Assembly (NCBI RefSeq): GCF_007673095.1
Contig: NZ_VDYZ01000011.1
Location: 1-64,000, forward strand
Direction: 5' to 3'
From: Corynebacterium glyciniphilum AJ 3170
GTDB taxonomy: Bacteria > Actinomycetota > Actinomycetes > Mycobacteriales > Mycobacteriaceae
Length of the DNA: 64,000 bases
Shown here: positions 16,833 to 25,658 of the stretch, one piece after another
How the letters are laid out: each line of letters begins with the position of its first letter
How positions within the stretch are numbered: position 1 is the stretch's first letter
Translations under genes and position numbers: made by a program
The notes under the pieces: model-generated
What the model was told of the DNA's origin: nothing
What the model saw: the letters and a program-made list of their open reading frames with translations, nothing else
The model's database searches: none

Positions 16833-17873
16833 ATGTCGAACACCGAAGAACATCCCGTCCCCGTGCGCTGCGGCGACGGCGACACCCACGTCCCCGTCGA
16901 GATCATCACCGCCCGCGACGTCCCCCTCGGCGGCCCGCGGGCGATGACGGTGCACCGGACGTTGCCGCAGCGCCGACGCAGTCTCATCGGCGCATGGTGC
17001 TTCCTCGACCACTACGGCCCTGACATGGTCGCGGACACCGGCGGCATGGACGTACCTCCGCACCCGCACACGGGCCTGCAGACAGTGTCGTGGCTGTTCG
17101 ACGGCGAGATCCGTCACGACGATTCCCACGGCATCCACGACACCGTCCGTCCAGGTGAGATCAACCTCATGACGGCCGGGGCCGGGATCTGTCACTCCGA
17201 GGTCTCCACGGAGAATACCGCGGAGTTGCACGGCGTCCAGCTGTGGACCGTCCTTCCCGAGCATGCCAGGCACGGGCCGCGTCGGTTCGACCACTACGCG
17301 CCCCGTCCCGTGTCCTTTGACGGAGGTTCGGCACTGGTGTTCCTGGGCAGTCTGTTGGGCTCGACATCGCCGGTGCCCACCTTCACGCCCCTCGTCGGCG
17401 CCGAACTCCGGCTGGGTCCGGGAACGCGGCTGGTCCTCCCGGTCGACCCGTCCTTCGAGCACGGCTTTCTCGTCGATGCAGGAGACCTCACCGTCGGTGG
17501 GGTGGCGGTGGCGCGGACAGAACTGGCCTACACCGGTACCGGCGCGGACTTCGTGACCGTGGAGAACACGGGCCACACCGACGCGAGGATCATCATGATC
17601 GGTGGTGAACCTTTCGGTGAAGACGTCGTGATGTGGTGGAACTTCGTCGGTCGTGATGACGCGGAGATCCGACGGTACCGCGAGGAATGGAACTCGTACG
17701 GTGCCAGGTTCGGTGAGACCCAGGGGTACATACCCCACAACCCGGACGGGCCGTTCCGGCTGCCTGCACCGGAGATGCCCGAGACGCACATCCGTCCCCG
17801 TGGTAACCCTGCCTCCGTGGCCCGGGCCGGGGACGATCCCTACCGCCCACGAACAGAGGAGAACCGCTCATGA
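16833..17873 (+). CDS. Pirin-family protein
   Basis: A 346-residue bicupin of the pirin family. The N-terminal cupin carries the metal-ligand pattern PPHPHTGLQTVSWLFDGEIRHDDS and GAGICHSE. Bacterial pirins can act as quercetinase-like dioxygenases or as protein partners of metabolic enzymes; which applies here is open. ATG 16833 is chosen because GAAGGG lies 7 bases upstream, whereas the ATG at 16812 has none. It is first in a coupled set with the 25-aa ORF and the AhpD-like gene, under the palindromic operator at 16779. Confidence 0.9.
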   Translation: MSNTEEHPVPVRCGDGDTHVPVEIITARDVPLGGPRAMTVHRTLPQRRRSLIGAWCFLDHYGPDMVADTGGMDVPPHPHTGLQTVSWLFDGEIRHDDSHGIHDTVRPGEINLMTAGAGICHSEVSTENTAELHGVQLWTVLPEHARHGPRRFDHYAPRPVSFDGGSALVFLGSLLGSTSPVPTFTPLVGAELRLGPGTRLVLPVDPSFEHGFLVDAGDLTVGGVAVARTELAYTGTGADFVTVENTGHTDARIIMIGGEPFGEDVVMWWNFVGRDDAEIRRYREEWNSYGARFGETQGYIPHNPDGPFRLPAPEMPETHIRPRGNPASVARAGDDPYRPRTEENRS

Positions 17874-17947
17874 TCGACACTCACGACGCGGCGACGACCG
17901 CGTGCCTCGCTGTCGTCAGCAAGCACAAGGAGGGTGGTGCCGAATGA
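17870..17947 (+). CDS. 25-aa ORF linking pirin and AhpD-like genes
   Basis: ATG at 17870 overlaps the pirin stop (ATGA) and its own TGA overlaps the next ATG (ATGA), so it is chained at both ends. It has a strong AGAGGAG ribosome binding site, and the AAGGAGGG for the next gene lies within it. The peptide (starts MIDTHDAATTACLAVVSKHK) has no known domain. It may be a coupling peptide that passes ribosomes to the AhpD-like gene, or the relic of a lost longer gene. Confidence 0.5.
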   Translation: MIDTHDAATTACLAVVSKHKEGGAE

Positions 17948-18414
17948 CCCGGCGACCGTATATCGACAAGATGAACCCGGAGGTCTACCGCGCGCTCAAC
18001 GGTGCGGTCCGGGCCGCACGGAAATCCTACGACGAGGCCGGGCTGCCGCTGGACCTGGTCGAGCTGGTCAACGTCCGGGTCTCGCAGATCAACGGTTGCC
18101 CGACGTGCCTGAGCATCCACATCCCGGCGGCCCGCGAGGCCGGAGTGGATCAACAGGTCCTGGACCTGCTGCCCAGTTGGAGGCAGGATACGTCGCAACT
18201 GTTCACGGCCTCTCAGCGTGCTGCGCTGGAGCTTGCCGAGGCGCTGACGGAGCCGCAGCCCGGGCGTGGTCACACCAGCGTCGAGGACGCCGTGACGGCG
18301 GCGTACGGGGAGTTCAATGAGCAGCAGATCAGTGCCCTGGAGTGGGCGATCGTGCTGATCAACGCATACAACCGGATCTCCATCGGGTCGGGGCACCCGC
18401 CGGTCCGCCGGTGA
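17944..18414 (+). CDS. AhpD/carboxymuconolactone decarboxylase-family protein
   Basis: A 156-residue all-helical protein with the AhpD active-site motif CPTCLSIH (C-x2-C-x3-H), as in alkylhydroperoxidase adaptor proteins. It probably reduces peroxides or acts as a thiol-disulfide partner. The ATG overlaps the upstream 25-aa ORF, with AAGGAGGG 10 bases before it. The pairing with pirin suggests a redox or aromatic-compound stress unit. Confidence 0.9.
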   Translation: MTRRPYIDKMNPEVYRALNGAVRAARKSYDEAGLPLDLVELVNVRVSQINGCPTCLSIHIPAAREAGVDQQVLDLLPSWRQDTSQLFTASQRAALELAEALTEPQPGRGHTSVEDAVTAAYGEFNEQQISALEWAIVLINAYNRISIGSGHPPVRR

Positions 18415-18454
18415 CCGCTACCAGTAATCCGAGAACCGGTAAACGGAGTGCGTT

Positions 18455-18769
18455 CTACGGTCGGTGCATCCGCCGCCGTATTTCCCGTGCCTGTGCGCCG
18501 GTGACCACGATGGCGACACCGGTGTCGAGTGCTTCCTCCAGTTCAGAGGCATTCAGCCTGTGGAGGGCGGCGGCCGTCAGCGCCTCACCGTGAATATCGG
18601 TCAGGATTGTATCGGGATCGAGAGCATAAACTTGACTCGTCGTGCGGACTACCTGCGGCTCGGGGAGAAGCAGGCCAGACGCTTCGAGTGCGGCGACAGC
18701 AAGATGCCGCTCATATTCAAACCGGATGTACCCCTCGAGGGCCGTGTGGGCTCGCCTGTTGTCACGCAA
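18455..18769 (-). CDS. Hypothetical protein (104 aa)
   Basis: An ORF from a TTG start, with mostly helical sequence (ALEGYIRFEYERHLAVAALEASGLL, then TDIHGEALTAAALHRLNASELEEAL) and a basic end. Composition is protein-like and there is no better ORF on the other strand. No domain, signal peptide or membrane segment is seen. The start is uncertain because no ribosome binding site is evident. Confidence 0.45.
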   Translation of the reverse strand: MRDNRRAHTALEGYIRFEYERHLAVAALEASGLLLPEPQVVRTTSQVYALDPDTILTDIHGEALTAAALHRLNASELEEALDTGVAIVVTGAQAREIRRRMHRP

Positions 18770-19037
18770 GAGTCACAGTTTCTGCAGTTGTGCTGGTGTG
18801 GTCGTCACGGGTCCCCCCGACGCCCCTCCTGCAGCCTCCGGAATCCCGCTTCCGGAGCGCGGTCTCATCCCGCCCTAAGAACTCATGCATAACGTGAACA
18901 GCGTAGTGTCACCCAGACAGTTGAACACCACCCCTAAGGACCCTTTCCATGACCCGCGCCGCGCAATCGGTTGGCGGAACCTCCCCTGCCCACTACACGG
19001 TGGACGACAAAAGTAGAGTTGCTCCGTTCCGCCGCCC
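18770..19037. other. Intergenic region without a supported gene
   Basis: This 268-base stretch between the hypothetical gene and the nitroreductase holds only short overlapping ORFs of shadow type. I see no clear terminator or operator. Confidence 0.5.
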
Positions 19038-19622
19038 TCAGTCGTTGACCAGCACCGACTCCACGAGAGGACGCCGCGTACGCGGCGCATTTTCCCGGGC
19101 GAGCACAGCGTCATCGGCATCGCCAGCGTCTCCGGGCACTCCGACGGCGATCACGGTGAGCGGGACCAGGTCCTCGTCGAGGGAGAACGCCTGTGCGACC
19201 GCCACCGGGTCGAATCCGCTCATCTGATGCACCAGCAGATCATTGGCATGTGCCTGAATGGTGAAGTACGCCGCCGCCTGACCAGCGTCGTAGCGTGCCT
19301 CAGGAAGCGGGCTCCCGTCCTCGCCGACGGTCTCGGTGAGGACCACCACGAGTGCGCCGGCGTCCTTGGCCCACCCCTGGTTGACGTCGATCAGTGAATT
19401 CAGCACCGTCTCGTGGGCGGAGCTTCCTCGACGGGTCACCAGGAAACGCCACGGCTGACGGTTGTAGGCGGACGGTGCCCACCGGGCGGCCTCGAGGGCG
19501 CTGCGCAGTGCGTCCTCGTCGACGGGGGAGTGGGGGTCGTAGAGGCGTGGGCTCCAGCGGTTGGCGATGACGTCGAGGACGGGGACGTCTGTACGTGCGG
19601 TGCGGTCGTTGATGAGGGTCAT
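19038..19622 (-). CDS. Nitroreductase-family protein
   Basis: A 194-residue FMN-dependent nitroreductase-like protein: RWSPRLYDPHSPVDEDALRSALEAARWAPSAYNRQPWRFLV is the FMN-binding start, WAKDAGALVVV the core strand and the ending RTRRPLVESVLVND is typical. It reduces nitro groups, quinones or enones using NAD(P)H. ATG 19622 is preferred to the TTG 4 codons upstream. It lies 84 bases downstream of glutamate decarboxylase on the same strand. Confidence 0.88.
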   Translation of the reverse strand: MTLINDRTARTDVPVLDVIANRWSPRLYDPHSPVDEDALRSALEAARWAPSAYNRQPWRFLVTRRGSSAHETVLNSLIDVNQGWAKDAGALVVVLTETVGEDGSPLPEARYDAGQAAAYFTIQAHANDLLVHQMSGFDPVAVAQAFSLDEDLVPLTVIAVGVPGDAGDADDAVLARENAPRTRRPLVESVLVND

Positions 19623-19706
19623 GTCCGGGATCAACCCCGCGGCCGGGTCACATGTTCCCCTTCTTTTCAGGAGGAATTGTGTGGGATACCACGTCGACCC
19701 CGCCGC

Positions 19707-21080
19707 TCAGTGATGGAAACCCGAACGCTCATCGTCGGGCGGTGTGCCGTCGGCCTGGTTGAGGTGGTGCACGCAGCTCCGGATGTCGCGTACCAGGAAG
19801 GACGCCAGGTCGTGACTCATGCCGTTGCGCACGACGATGCGCTGCACGGTGACATCGGTGAGGTTGTCAGGCATGGGATAAGCGGGGACGATCCACCCCT
19901 TCATCCGCAGCCGGTCTGACAGGTCATACAGCGTCCACTGCCTGTCGGAATCATCAGCGAGTCTCCACGCGAAGACCGGGATGTCCTGCGCCTCATTCCA
20001 CAGCTCAAGCTCCGGCAGCGAGCCGATCTCGGTGGCGAGATACCGTGCCACGTCAATGGTGTTCTGCTGCACCCGTCGGAATCCGTCCATTCCGAGCTGG
20101 AGGAACAGATAGTACTGCAGCAGGACCTGCGCGCCGGGACGGGAGAAGTTGATGCCGAAGGTCGGCATGTCACCACCGAGATAGCTGACCCGTGACACCA
20201 GATCCTCGGGAAGATCCTCGGGCTGGCGCCACACGATCCAGCCGATTCCCGGGTAGACCAGGCCGTACTTGTGGCCGGAGACGTTGATCGACGCCACCCG
20301 GGGAAGACGGAAGTCCCATTCCAGGTCGGGCTGCAGGAAGGGGGCGATCATGCCACCGGAGGCGGCGTCGACGTGGATCCGGATGTCCAGACCCGTGTCC
20401 TCCTGGATCCTGTCGAGCGCCGCAGCGATCTCCTTCACCGGTTCGTACATGCCTGTGTAGGTCACGCCCAGGATCGCCACCACCCCGATGGTGTTCTCGT
20501 CGACGTAGTTCTCCAGGTCGTGCCCGTCGAAGACCTTGTGGTCCTCCGTGATCGGGACGAACCGGGGTTCGACGTCGAAGAAGTTGCAGAACTTCTCCCA
20601 GCACACCTGCACCGCAGACGACATGACGATATTCGGACGGTCGGTGGGGGCGCCCTCCTCGCGTCGACGGTGCTGCCAGCGGCGCTTCAACGCCAGCCCA
20701 CCCAGCATGCAGGCCTCGGATGATCCCATCGTCGACGTCCCGGCGGTGTTGTCCGGGTCGGGTGCATTCCACAGTGCGGCGATCATCCGCCAGCACCGGT
20801 CCTCGATGTCCGCCGTGGCCGGGTACTCGTCCTTGTCGACCATGTTCTTGTCGAAGGCTTCACGGTAGAGGCGGTTGGCGTAGTCATCCATCCACGTTCC
20901 GACGAATGTCGCCAGGTTCATCCGCGCGTTGCCGTCGAGCATCGCTTCATCGTGGATGATCTGGTAGGCGGTCTCCGGGAGAGACTCGGAGTCCGGGAAC
21001 CGGTTACGGGGAAAGCTCGTGGCTTCGCCGACGCGGGCGAACAGGGGGTTGAGTTCAACGTTCCGGCGGTCGTCAGTCAT
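19707..21080 (-). CDS. gadB: Glutamate decarboxylase
   Basis: A 457-residue PLP enzyme converting glutamate to GABA and CO2 while consuming a proton. Visible are HVDAASGGMIAPF (cofactor-binding Asp), SINVSGHKYGLVYPG with the PLP lysine at about residue 271, and the C-terminal GFHH, where family members have a His involved in pH gating. The length matches GadB (about 460). No GABA/glutamate antiporter gene is adjacent, so a complete acid-resistance pair is not encoded here. Confidence 0.93.
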   Translation of the reverse strand: MTDDRRNVELNPLFARVGEATSFPRNRFPDSESLPETAYQIIHDEAMLDGNARMNLATFVGTWMDDYANRLYREAFDKNMVDKDEYPATADIEDRCWRMIAALWNAPDPDNTAGTSTMGSSEACMLGGLALKRRWQHRRREEGAPTDRPNIVMSSAVQVCWEKFCNFFDVEPRFVPITEDHKVFDGHDLENYVDENTIGVVAILGVTYTGMYEPVKEIAAALDRIQEDTGLDIRIHVDAASGGMIAPFLQPDLEWDFRLPRVASINVSGHKYGLVYPGIGWIVWRQPEDLPEDLVSRVSYLGGDMPTFGINFSRPGAQVLLQYYLFLQLGMDGFRRVQQNTIDVARYLATEIGSLPELELWNEAQDIPVFAWRLADDSDRQWTLYDLSDRLRMKGWIVPAYPMPDNLTDVTVQRIVVRNGMSHDLASFLVRDIRSCVHHLNQADGTPPDDERSGFHH

Positions 21081-21165
21081 TGCTGTGTGTACCTTTCGTC
21101 CGGGAGTCGCTCACATGGCTCCGTGTGCGACAGTACCGCCTCGACGAGGTCAGGGGTGTGCGGAC

Positions 21166-21171
21166 TAGAAT
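21166..21171 (+). promoter_or_regulatory. -10 box for the DUF202 operon
   Basis: TAGAAT lies 8 bases before the GTG start at 21180 with no Shine-Dalgarno between them, consistent with a leaderless transcript. Confidence 0.45.
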
Positions 21172-21179
21172 GTTTCACC

Positions 21180-21581
21180 GTGAATGGAAATGCAGGTGAA
21201 TCTCCGGACCGCGGTGATGACGGCCGCTCAGCACTGTCGAGGGCCCTGTTTCCTACCGGGACCGATCCCGATCCACGGTTCACACTGGCCAATGAGCGGA
21301 CCTTTCTGGCCTGGATGCGTACAGCCCTGGCGTTCATCGCTGGCGGCGTGGCACTGGAGGCGCTGCCGATCGACACCGTCCCGGAGGATCTCCGGAATGC
21401 AGCTGCGCTGGTGGCTCTCTGTCTCGGGATCCTGCTGGCCGCCGGCTCTGCGTTCCGGTGGCTGCGGATCGAACGTGCCATGCGCGAACAACGGCCCCTT
21501 CCTGCACCGGCGATCGTCCCGGCCCTGTCGGTCGGTGCCGTCGTCGTCGCCGTCGTACTCGTGGTCCTGGTGCTGTTGTGA
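21180..21581 (+). CDS. DUF202/YidH-family membrane protein
   Basis: A 133-residue small membrane protein: TLANERTFLAWMRTALAFIAGGVAL is the DUF202 signature, followed by two further hydrophobic segments. GTG 21180 is the start because the TAGAAT -10 box lies just before it and the frame upstream is not protein-like. It is coupled by a GTGA overlap to a second, related DUF202 protein, so the two may form a hetero-oligomer. Function unknown. Confidence 0.85.
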   Translation: MNGNAGESPDRGDDGRSALSRALFPTGTDPDPRFTLANERTFLAWMRTALAFIAGGVALEALPIDTVPEDLRNAAALVALCLGILLAAGSAFRWLRIERAMREQRPLPAPAIVPALSVGAVVVAVVLVVLVLL

Positions 21582-21937
21582 CAGAGCGACCGACATCGTG
21601 GGCGGATCCGCCACCGATTCCGGTGGCGGATCCGGGGCTGCAGCCGGAACGGACCAGTATGGCCTGGGGACGTACGTCGATGGCGTACCTGGTGGCTGCG
21701 GCGGTGACGCTGCGGTGGGTCCCGTATTACGGTGTTGCGGTCGTCCTTGTCACAGGTGGGCTGGTGCTTGTCGCGTTGGGCATCTACGCAGGGCAGCGAC
21801 GTCGCTACCGGCAGGCTGCCCTCGGCATCCTCAACGACCGTCTGAGGGCCTCCGGCGGCGCGGTCATCGCACTGGCCTTCTGCACCGTGGCGTTGGGGCT
21901 GCTCAGTGTGTACTTTGTCGTCACGGAATCCTTGTAG
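21578..21937 (+). CDS. DUF202-domain membrane protein
   Basis: A 119-residue protein with GLQPERTSMAWGRTSMAYL, the DUF202 signature, and three predicted membrane segments. GTG 21578 overlaps the upstream stop (GTGA), so it is translationally coupled. Two consecutive DUF202 genes of this kind are common in actinobacteria; their role is unknown. Confidence 0.83.
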   Translation: MTERPTSWADPPPIPVADPGLQPERTSMAWGRTSMAYLVAAAVTLRWVPYYGVAVVLVTGGLVLVALGIYAGQRRRYRQAALGILNDRLRASGGAVIALAFCTVALGLLSVYFVVTESL

Positions 21938-21947
21938 AGGAGGGCGC

Positions 21948-23138
21948 GTGACCAGGTGTCCGGGGCTCCGTGACAATCCCGTGGTCCAACGGGGGACGGT
22001 GGCGCTTGTCCAGGTGTTATGCCTGGCCACGTGGTTCTCTGCATCGGCTGTGGTCCCGTCACTGCAGGATGAGTGGGGGATCAGCCTCAGCGCCTCGGTG
22101 TGGTTGACGGCATCGACACAGGTCGGTTTCGTGGCCGGGGCCGTCGTCTCCGCCCTGGTCAACCTCGCTGACCGGGTACCTGCCCCACTGTTGTTGTCGG
22201 CGAGCGCCGTGGGCGCAGCGGCGGCAACCGTGGCCTTCACACTCATCGCCGACGGCCTCGCAGTCGTGGTGCCGTTGCGGTTGCTGACCGGGGTGTTCCT
22301 CGCCGGCGTTTACCCGGTGGGCATGAAGATCATGACCTCATGGTCACCGGGGGTACGTCGCGGGCGGTCGCTGGGGATCCTCATCGGTGCTCTGACGCTC
22401 GGCTCCACCCTGCCTCACCTGATCGGCACCGTGGACGTGGACTGGCGTGTGCTCATGGCCGCCGCTGCCGGTGTGACCACGGTCGGAGCGGTCCTTGCGC
22501 TGCTGGTCCTGACCACCGGACCGCACCTGTCGTCCGGCACGACCGTCCCGAATCCGCGTTACCTGACCACACTGATCATCCGGCGGAGTCCCCGGCTGAT
22601 CAACATCGGGTACCTCGGGCACATGTGGGAGCTCTACGCCCTGTGGACGTGGTTCCCGCTCTTCGCGGCTGCTGCCGTCGCTGGTCGCGGCGCCACAGAC
22701 CAGACCCTCAGTTTATGGACGTTCGTCGTCATCGGCGGGGCAGGTGTCGTCGGTTGTCTTCTCGGCGGGTGGGCGGCCGACCGGTTCGGGCGAAGGGGCA
22801 CCGCCGCCGTCGCACTGACGGTCAGCGGCCTGTGCTGCCTGTTGTCTCCGGTGATGTACACCGCGGGGCCGGTGCTGCTGACCGTGCTGGCGGCGGTGTG
22901 GGGTGCATCGGTGATCGCCGACTCGGGCGTGTTCTCCACGATGCTCAGTGAGAATGTCGACGGAAACGTCGCCGGAACGGCGCTGACGGCGCAGACGGCC
23001 GCAGGGTTCCTGGTGACCGTGGTCAGCATTCAACTGGTCGGGATACTGGTACCCGTGCTGACCTGGCAGTATGCCTTGGTTCCCCTGGTGATAGGGCCGG
23101 TGGCGGGGGTCGTGGCGATGGGAAGACTACGTGGATAA
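21948..23138 (+). CDS. MFS transporter
   Basis: A 396-residue 12-TM major facilitator. It starts at GTG 21948, 10 bases after the DUF202 stop, with GAGGAGGG as ribosome binding site. PLRLLTGVFLAGVYPVGMKIMTSW and GGWAADRFGRRGTAAVAL (motif A of the C-terminal half) are visible. Possible substrates are small anions or drugs; nothing in the sequence fixes it. It is in the same operon as the two DUF202 genes. Confidence 0.85.
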   Translation: MTRCPGLRDNPVVQRGTVALVQVLCLATWFSASAVVPSLQDEWGISLSASVWLTASTQVGFVAGAVVSALVNLADRVPAPLLLSASAVGAAAATVAFTLIADGLAVVVPLRLLTGVFLAGVYPVGMKIMTSWSPGVRRGRSLGILIGALTLGSTLPHLIGTVDVDWRVLMAAAAGVTTVGAVLALLVLTTGPHLSSGTTVPNPRYLTTLIIRRSPRLINIGYLGHMWELYALWTWFPLFAAAAVAGRGATDQTLSLWTFVVIGGAGVVGCLLGGWAADRFGRRGTAAVALTVSGLCCLLSPVMYTAGPVLLTVLAAVWGASVIADSGVFSTMLSENVDGNVAGTALTAQTAAGFLVTVVSIQLVGILVPVLTWQYALVPLVIGPVAGVVAMGRLRG

Positions 23139-23283
23139 CCGTCGGGCTACCGCCCCTCTCTTGACCGAGCTCGGCCACGAGCGGACGCAGCGGTGGAACG
23201 TCCCGCCGAAGAGCCCGCGTCGTAGTCAGCGCCAGCTCTTGAGTCCAAGAGTAACTGTGCGGCACACCATGTAATCTGGAGCA

Positions 23284-23859
23284 ATGGTAAAACGGCTCAT
23301 CGCCAGTGCGTACTGGTTCATCAGTAGATGGCACCTGGTCTCCGAGCCTGCGCCGCGACGCCCCACGATTCTTATCGGTGCCCCGCACACCTCCAACTGG
23401 GACTTCATCCTCATGCTCGGCATCGCCTGGAAGCTGGGTATCAGGATCCGGTGGCTGGGCAAGGACAGTCTCTTCGACGGATGGCGCGGCCCGGTGATGC
23501 GTGGTCTCGGGGGAATCTCAGTGGACCGGGAATCTCCGGAGGAGGTGGTGGGCGACCTCGTACAACACGTCAGTGAGGACCGGGCGACCGCGATCGTCAT
23601 CACGCCGGACGGGACCCGGGGCCCGCACACTCACTGGAAATCCGGTTTCTACCGGCTCGCCGAGCAGACAGGGTTGCCTGTGACGCTGGGCTACGTCGAC
23701 CGTCCGACGATGACCACCGGCCTCGGTCCGACTATCGACATCACCGGTGACGTCGCCGCGGACATGGAACGCATCCGTGATTTCTACCGGGACAAGTCGG
23801 GGTTGCGCCCGGCGGCGCGCGTCGAGCCGCGCCTACGGAATGAACTGGGCACCGACTGA
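23284..23859 (+). CDS. Lysophospholipid/1-acylglycerol-phosphate acyltransferase family protein
   Basis: A 191-residue PlsC-type acyltransferase with APHTSNWDFILML (H-x4-D catalytic motif) and ITPDGTRGP, the variant of the EGTR phosphate-binding motif. It would transfer an acyl chain to a lysolipid or a related alcohol at the membrane. A TAATCT box lies 6 bases before the ATG, so the mRNA may be leaderless. It is followed 10 bases later by the hemolysin III gene. Confidence 0.87.
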   Translation: MVKRLIASAYWFISRWHLVSEPAPRRPTILIGAPHTSNWDFILMLGIAWKLGIRIRWLGKDSLFDGWRGPVMRGLGGISVDRESPEEVVGDLVQHVSEDRATAIVITPDGTRGPHTHWKSGFYRLAEQTGLPVTLGYVDRPTMTTGLGPTIDITGDVAADMERIRDFYRDKSGLRPAARVEPRLRNELGTD

Positions 23860-23869
23860 GAGAAACGCC

Positions 23870-24550
23870 ATGTCTACACGTCGCACCGTCTTCTACCGCG
23901 GTCCCCGTCCCGTGCTGCGGGGCTACCTGCATTTGTTCGCGTTCTGGTTCTTCCTCGGCACAGGTACGAGCCTGACTGTCCTGTCGTTCTCCAACACCGG
24001 ATTCTCCACGTTGGCGGTGTCGACGGCTGTCTACGCGCTGTGCCTGGCCGGCATGCTGGGAGTCTCGGCGTTGTACCACCGGGTTCCCTGGAAGAGTGAG
24101 GGGTCTGTCCAGGGATGGCGCAGAGCCGACCATGCCATGATCGCGATATTTATCGCGGGTACCTACGGGCCCGTCTTCGTCGGCGCGGATGCGCCGGGAA
24201 ACAGGACGCCGATCCTCGTCCTGTGTTGGTTCACCGCGCTTGCCGCGGTTGCGGTCAACATCCTGTGGATCAACCACCCGCGGTGGCTGTCCGTGTCCAT
24301 CTATCTCTGCCTGGGATGGATCGCGGTGTTCGGCATGAAGATCCTGTGGACCGGGCTGACGGCGCCGGAACTCGTCCTCATCATCACCGGCGGGGCGATC
24401 TACAGCCTCGGTGCACTGGTGTACGCACTGAAATGGCCGACAATCAGCGAACACTGGTTCGGCTTCCATGAGGTCTTCCACGCCGGGACCATCATCGCTG
24501 CAGGTCTGCACCACATCGCGATCTGGATGATCGTCCTGAATGCCGGCTGA
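23870..24550 (+). CDS. Hemolysin III/TrhA (PAQR-like) family membrane protein
   Basis: A 226-residue seven-TM protein with SALYHRVPWKSEGSVQGWRRADHAMIAIFIAGTYGP and GFHEVFHAGTIIAAGLHHIAIW, the conserved Ser/His/Asp/His positions of the family (putative metal-binding hydrolase site). Homologues affect membrane energetics and lipid composition. ATG 23870 is selected because it begins right after the preceding gene and gives the usual N-terminus. It is co-transcribed with the acyltransferase. Confidence 0.85.
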   Translation: MSTRRTVFYRGPRPVLRGYLHLFAFWFFLGTGTSLTVLSFSNTGFSTLAVSTAVYALCLAGMLGVSALYHRVPWKSEGSVQGWRRADHAMIAIFIAGTYGPVFVGADAPGNRTPILVLCWFTALAAVAVNILWINHPRWLSVSIYLCLGWIAVFGMKILWTGLTAPELVLIITGGAIYSLGALVYALKWPTISEHWFGFHEVFHAGTIIAAGLHHIAIWMIVLNAG

Positions 24551-24561
24551 GGGCAGAGGAA

Positions 24562-24601
24562 AGCCCCGGCACCAGCCGTCTACGACGACGATGCCGGGGC
24601 T
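24562..24601. terminator. Bidirectional hairpin terminator
   Basis: Perfect 10-base arms AGCCCCGGCA (24562-24571) and TGCCGGGGCT (24592-24601) lie between the convergent hemolysin III and cold-shock genes. T/A-rich tracts on both sides are short. Confidence 0.8.
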
Positions 24602-24613
24602 GGAAAACCTCGT

Positions 24614-24817
24614 TTAGACGGCGGTCACGCCGACCGCTGCCGGGCCCTTGCGGCCGTCCTCGGTCTCGAAAGTGACCTTCTGGTTCTCCTCCAGGCTGCG
24701 GAAACCGCCGCCCTGGATCTCGGAGTAGTGGACGAAGACGTCGGAAGAGCCGTCCTCGGGAGAAATGAAACCGAAACCCTTTTCGGCGTTGAACCATTTG
24801 ACAGTGCCGTTGATCAT
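24614..24817 (-). CDS. cspA: Cold-shock protein
   Basis: A 67-residue CSD protein with the RNP motifs KGFGFI and VFVHY, a single-stranded nucleic-acid chaperone. Its length and start ([18 protein letters not shown]) match the family exactly. A GAAGAAGGGAAG ribosome binding site precedes the ATG, and a 5' region of about 140 bases without a gene lies upstream, as usual for cold-shock leaders. Confidence 0.95.
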   Translation of the reverse strand: MINGTVKWFNAEKGFGFISPEDGSSDVFVHYSEIQGGGFRSLEENQKVTFETEDGRKGPAAVGVTAV

Positions 24818-25037
24818 ACGATCTTCCCTTCTTCAGTGTCAGTGTCCGGATCCTTCCGTCCACTGGGTTGACCGAATGTTCCTTGAGGAATCAGTTCGCG
24901 TCCTAAAGACAACTTCCGTGAACTTGATTCCTCCCGGTACCCGGAAGGGAAAAACAACTCAGAAACTGTAACCAGCGTTCACACTACACTCTGTCGGGGT
25001 GAAAGCCAATGGTGAACCGGGATGAGGGTGTGCACTC

Positions 25038-25658
25038 TCATGCGCCGGACGTCGTCTCCAGTTCCAGCAGGGCCGACTTCGCCTCCAGTCCACCGAGGTA
25101 TCCGCCGAGCCCGCCGTCGCTCCGTAGCACCCGGTGGCAGGGGACCACGACGGGCAACGGGTTCGTCGCGCACGCCGTGCCCACCGCGCGTACAGCCTTC
25201 GGATTCCCGATACTCTCGGCGACCTGTTTGTAGGACCGGGTCTGCCCGTAGCCGATGTGGGGCAGGTAACGCTGCACCTCCTGCCGGAAGCCGGAGGACA
25301 TCGCGAAGTCCAGGGGCAGGTCGAACCCCTGGCGACGGCCCGAGAAATACTCGTCGAGTTCGGTGGCCACGGCATCCAGGCGGGGCCGGGATTCCAGCAC
25401 CCGTGGGCTGACTCTCTGGGCCAGCGCCGTCAGTACGGCGTCGAAGTCCTCCAGGCCGAATGCCACGCGGACCAGCCCTTTCTGCGTGGCGGCGACAAGC
25501 AGCGGGCCGATCGGGGAGTCGACGGTGCGGTACGCCACGTCGAGGACGCCCGAGGCCGCCGCATCGTCGGCGAGGCGGGTCCGCAGGCGTGCCAGGTCGG
25601 CGTCGTCCACAGGGAAGAGAGGCAGGTCGGTCATCGAGTCGGCCATGGGGTCGGTCAC
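25038..25658 (-). CDS. ogt: Methylated-DNA--protein-cysteine methyltransferase
   Basis: A 206-residue suicide alkyltransferase that moves alkyl groups from O6-guanine to its own cysteine. It contains IGYGQTRSYKQVAESIGNPKAVRAVGTACATNPLPVVVPCHRVL with the acceptor Cys at about residue 174 in PCHR. GTG 25658 overlaps the stop of the sigma-factor gene (GTGA), so sigma factor and repair enzyme are translated together. It has a 60-70 residue N-terminal region before the catalytic domain. Confidence 0.9.
   Translation of the reverse strand: MTDPMADSMTDLPLFPVDDADLARLRTRLADDAAASGVLDVAYRTVDSPIGPLLVAATQKGLVRVAFGLEDFDAVLTALAQRVSPRVLESRPRLDAVATELDEYFSGRRQGFDLPLDFAMSSGFRQEVQRYLPHIGYGQTRSYKQVAESIGNPKAVRAVGTACATNPLPVVVPCHRVLRSDGGLGGYLGGLEAKSALLELETTSGA

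Noticed and set aside
18875-19120. Minus-strand ORF of 81 codons before the nitroreductase
   Set aside because: Unlike-protein composition, no ribosome binding site, and it overlaps the end of the nitroreductase gene.
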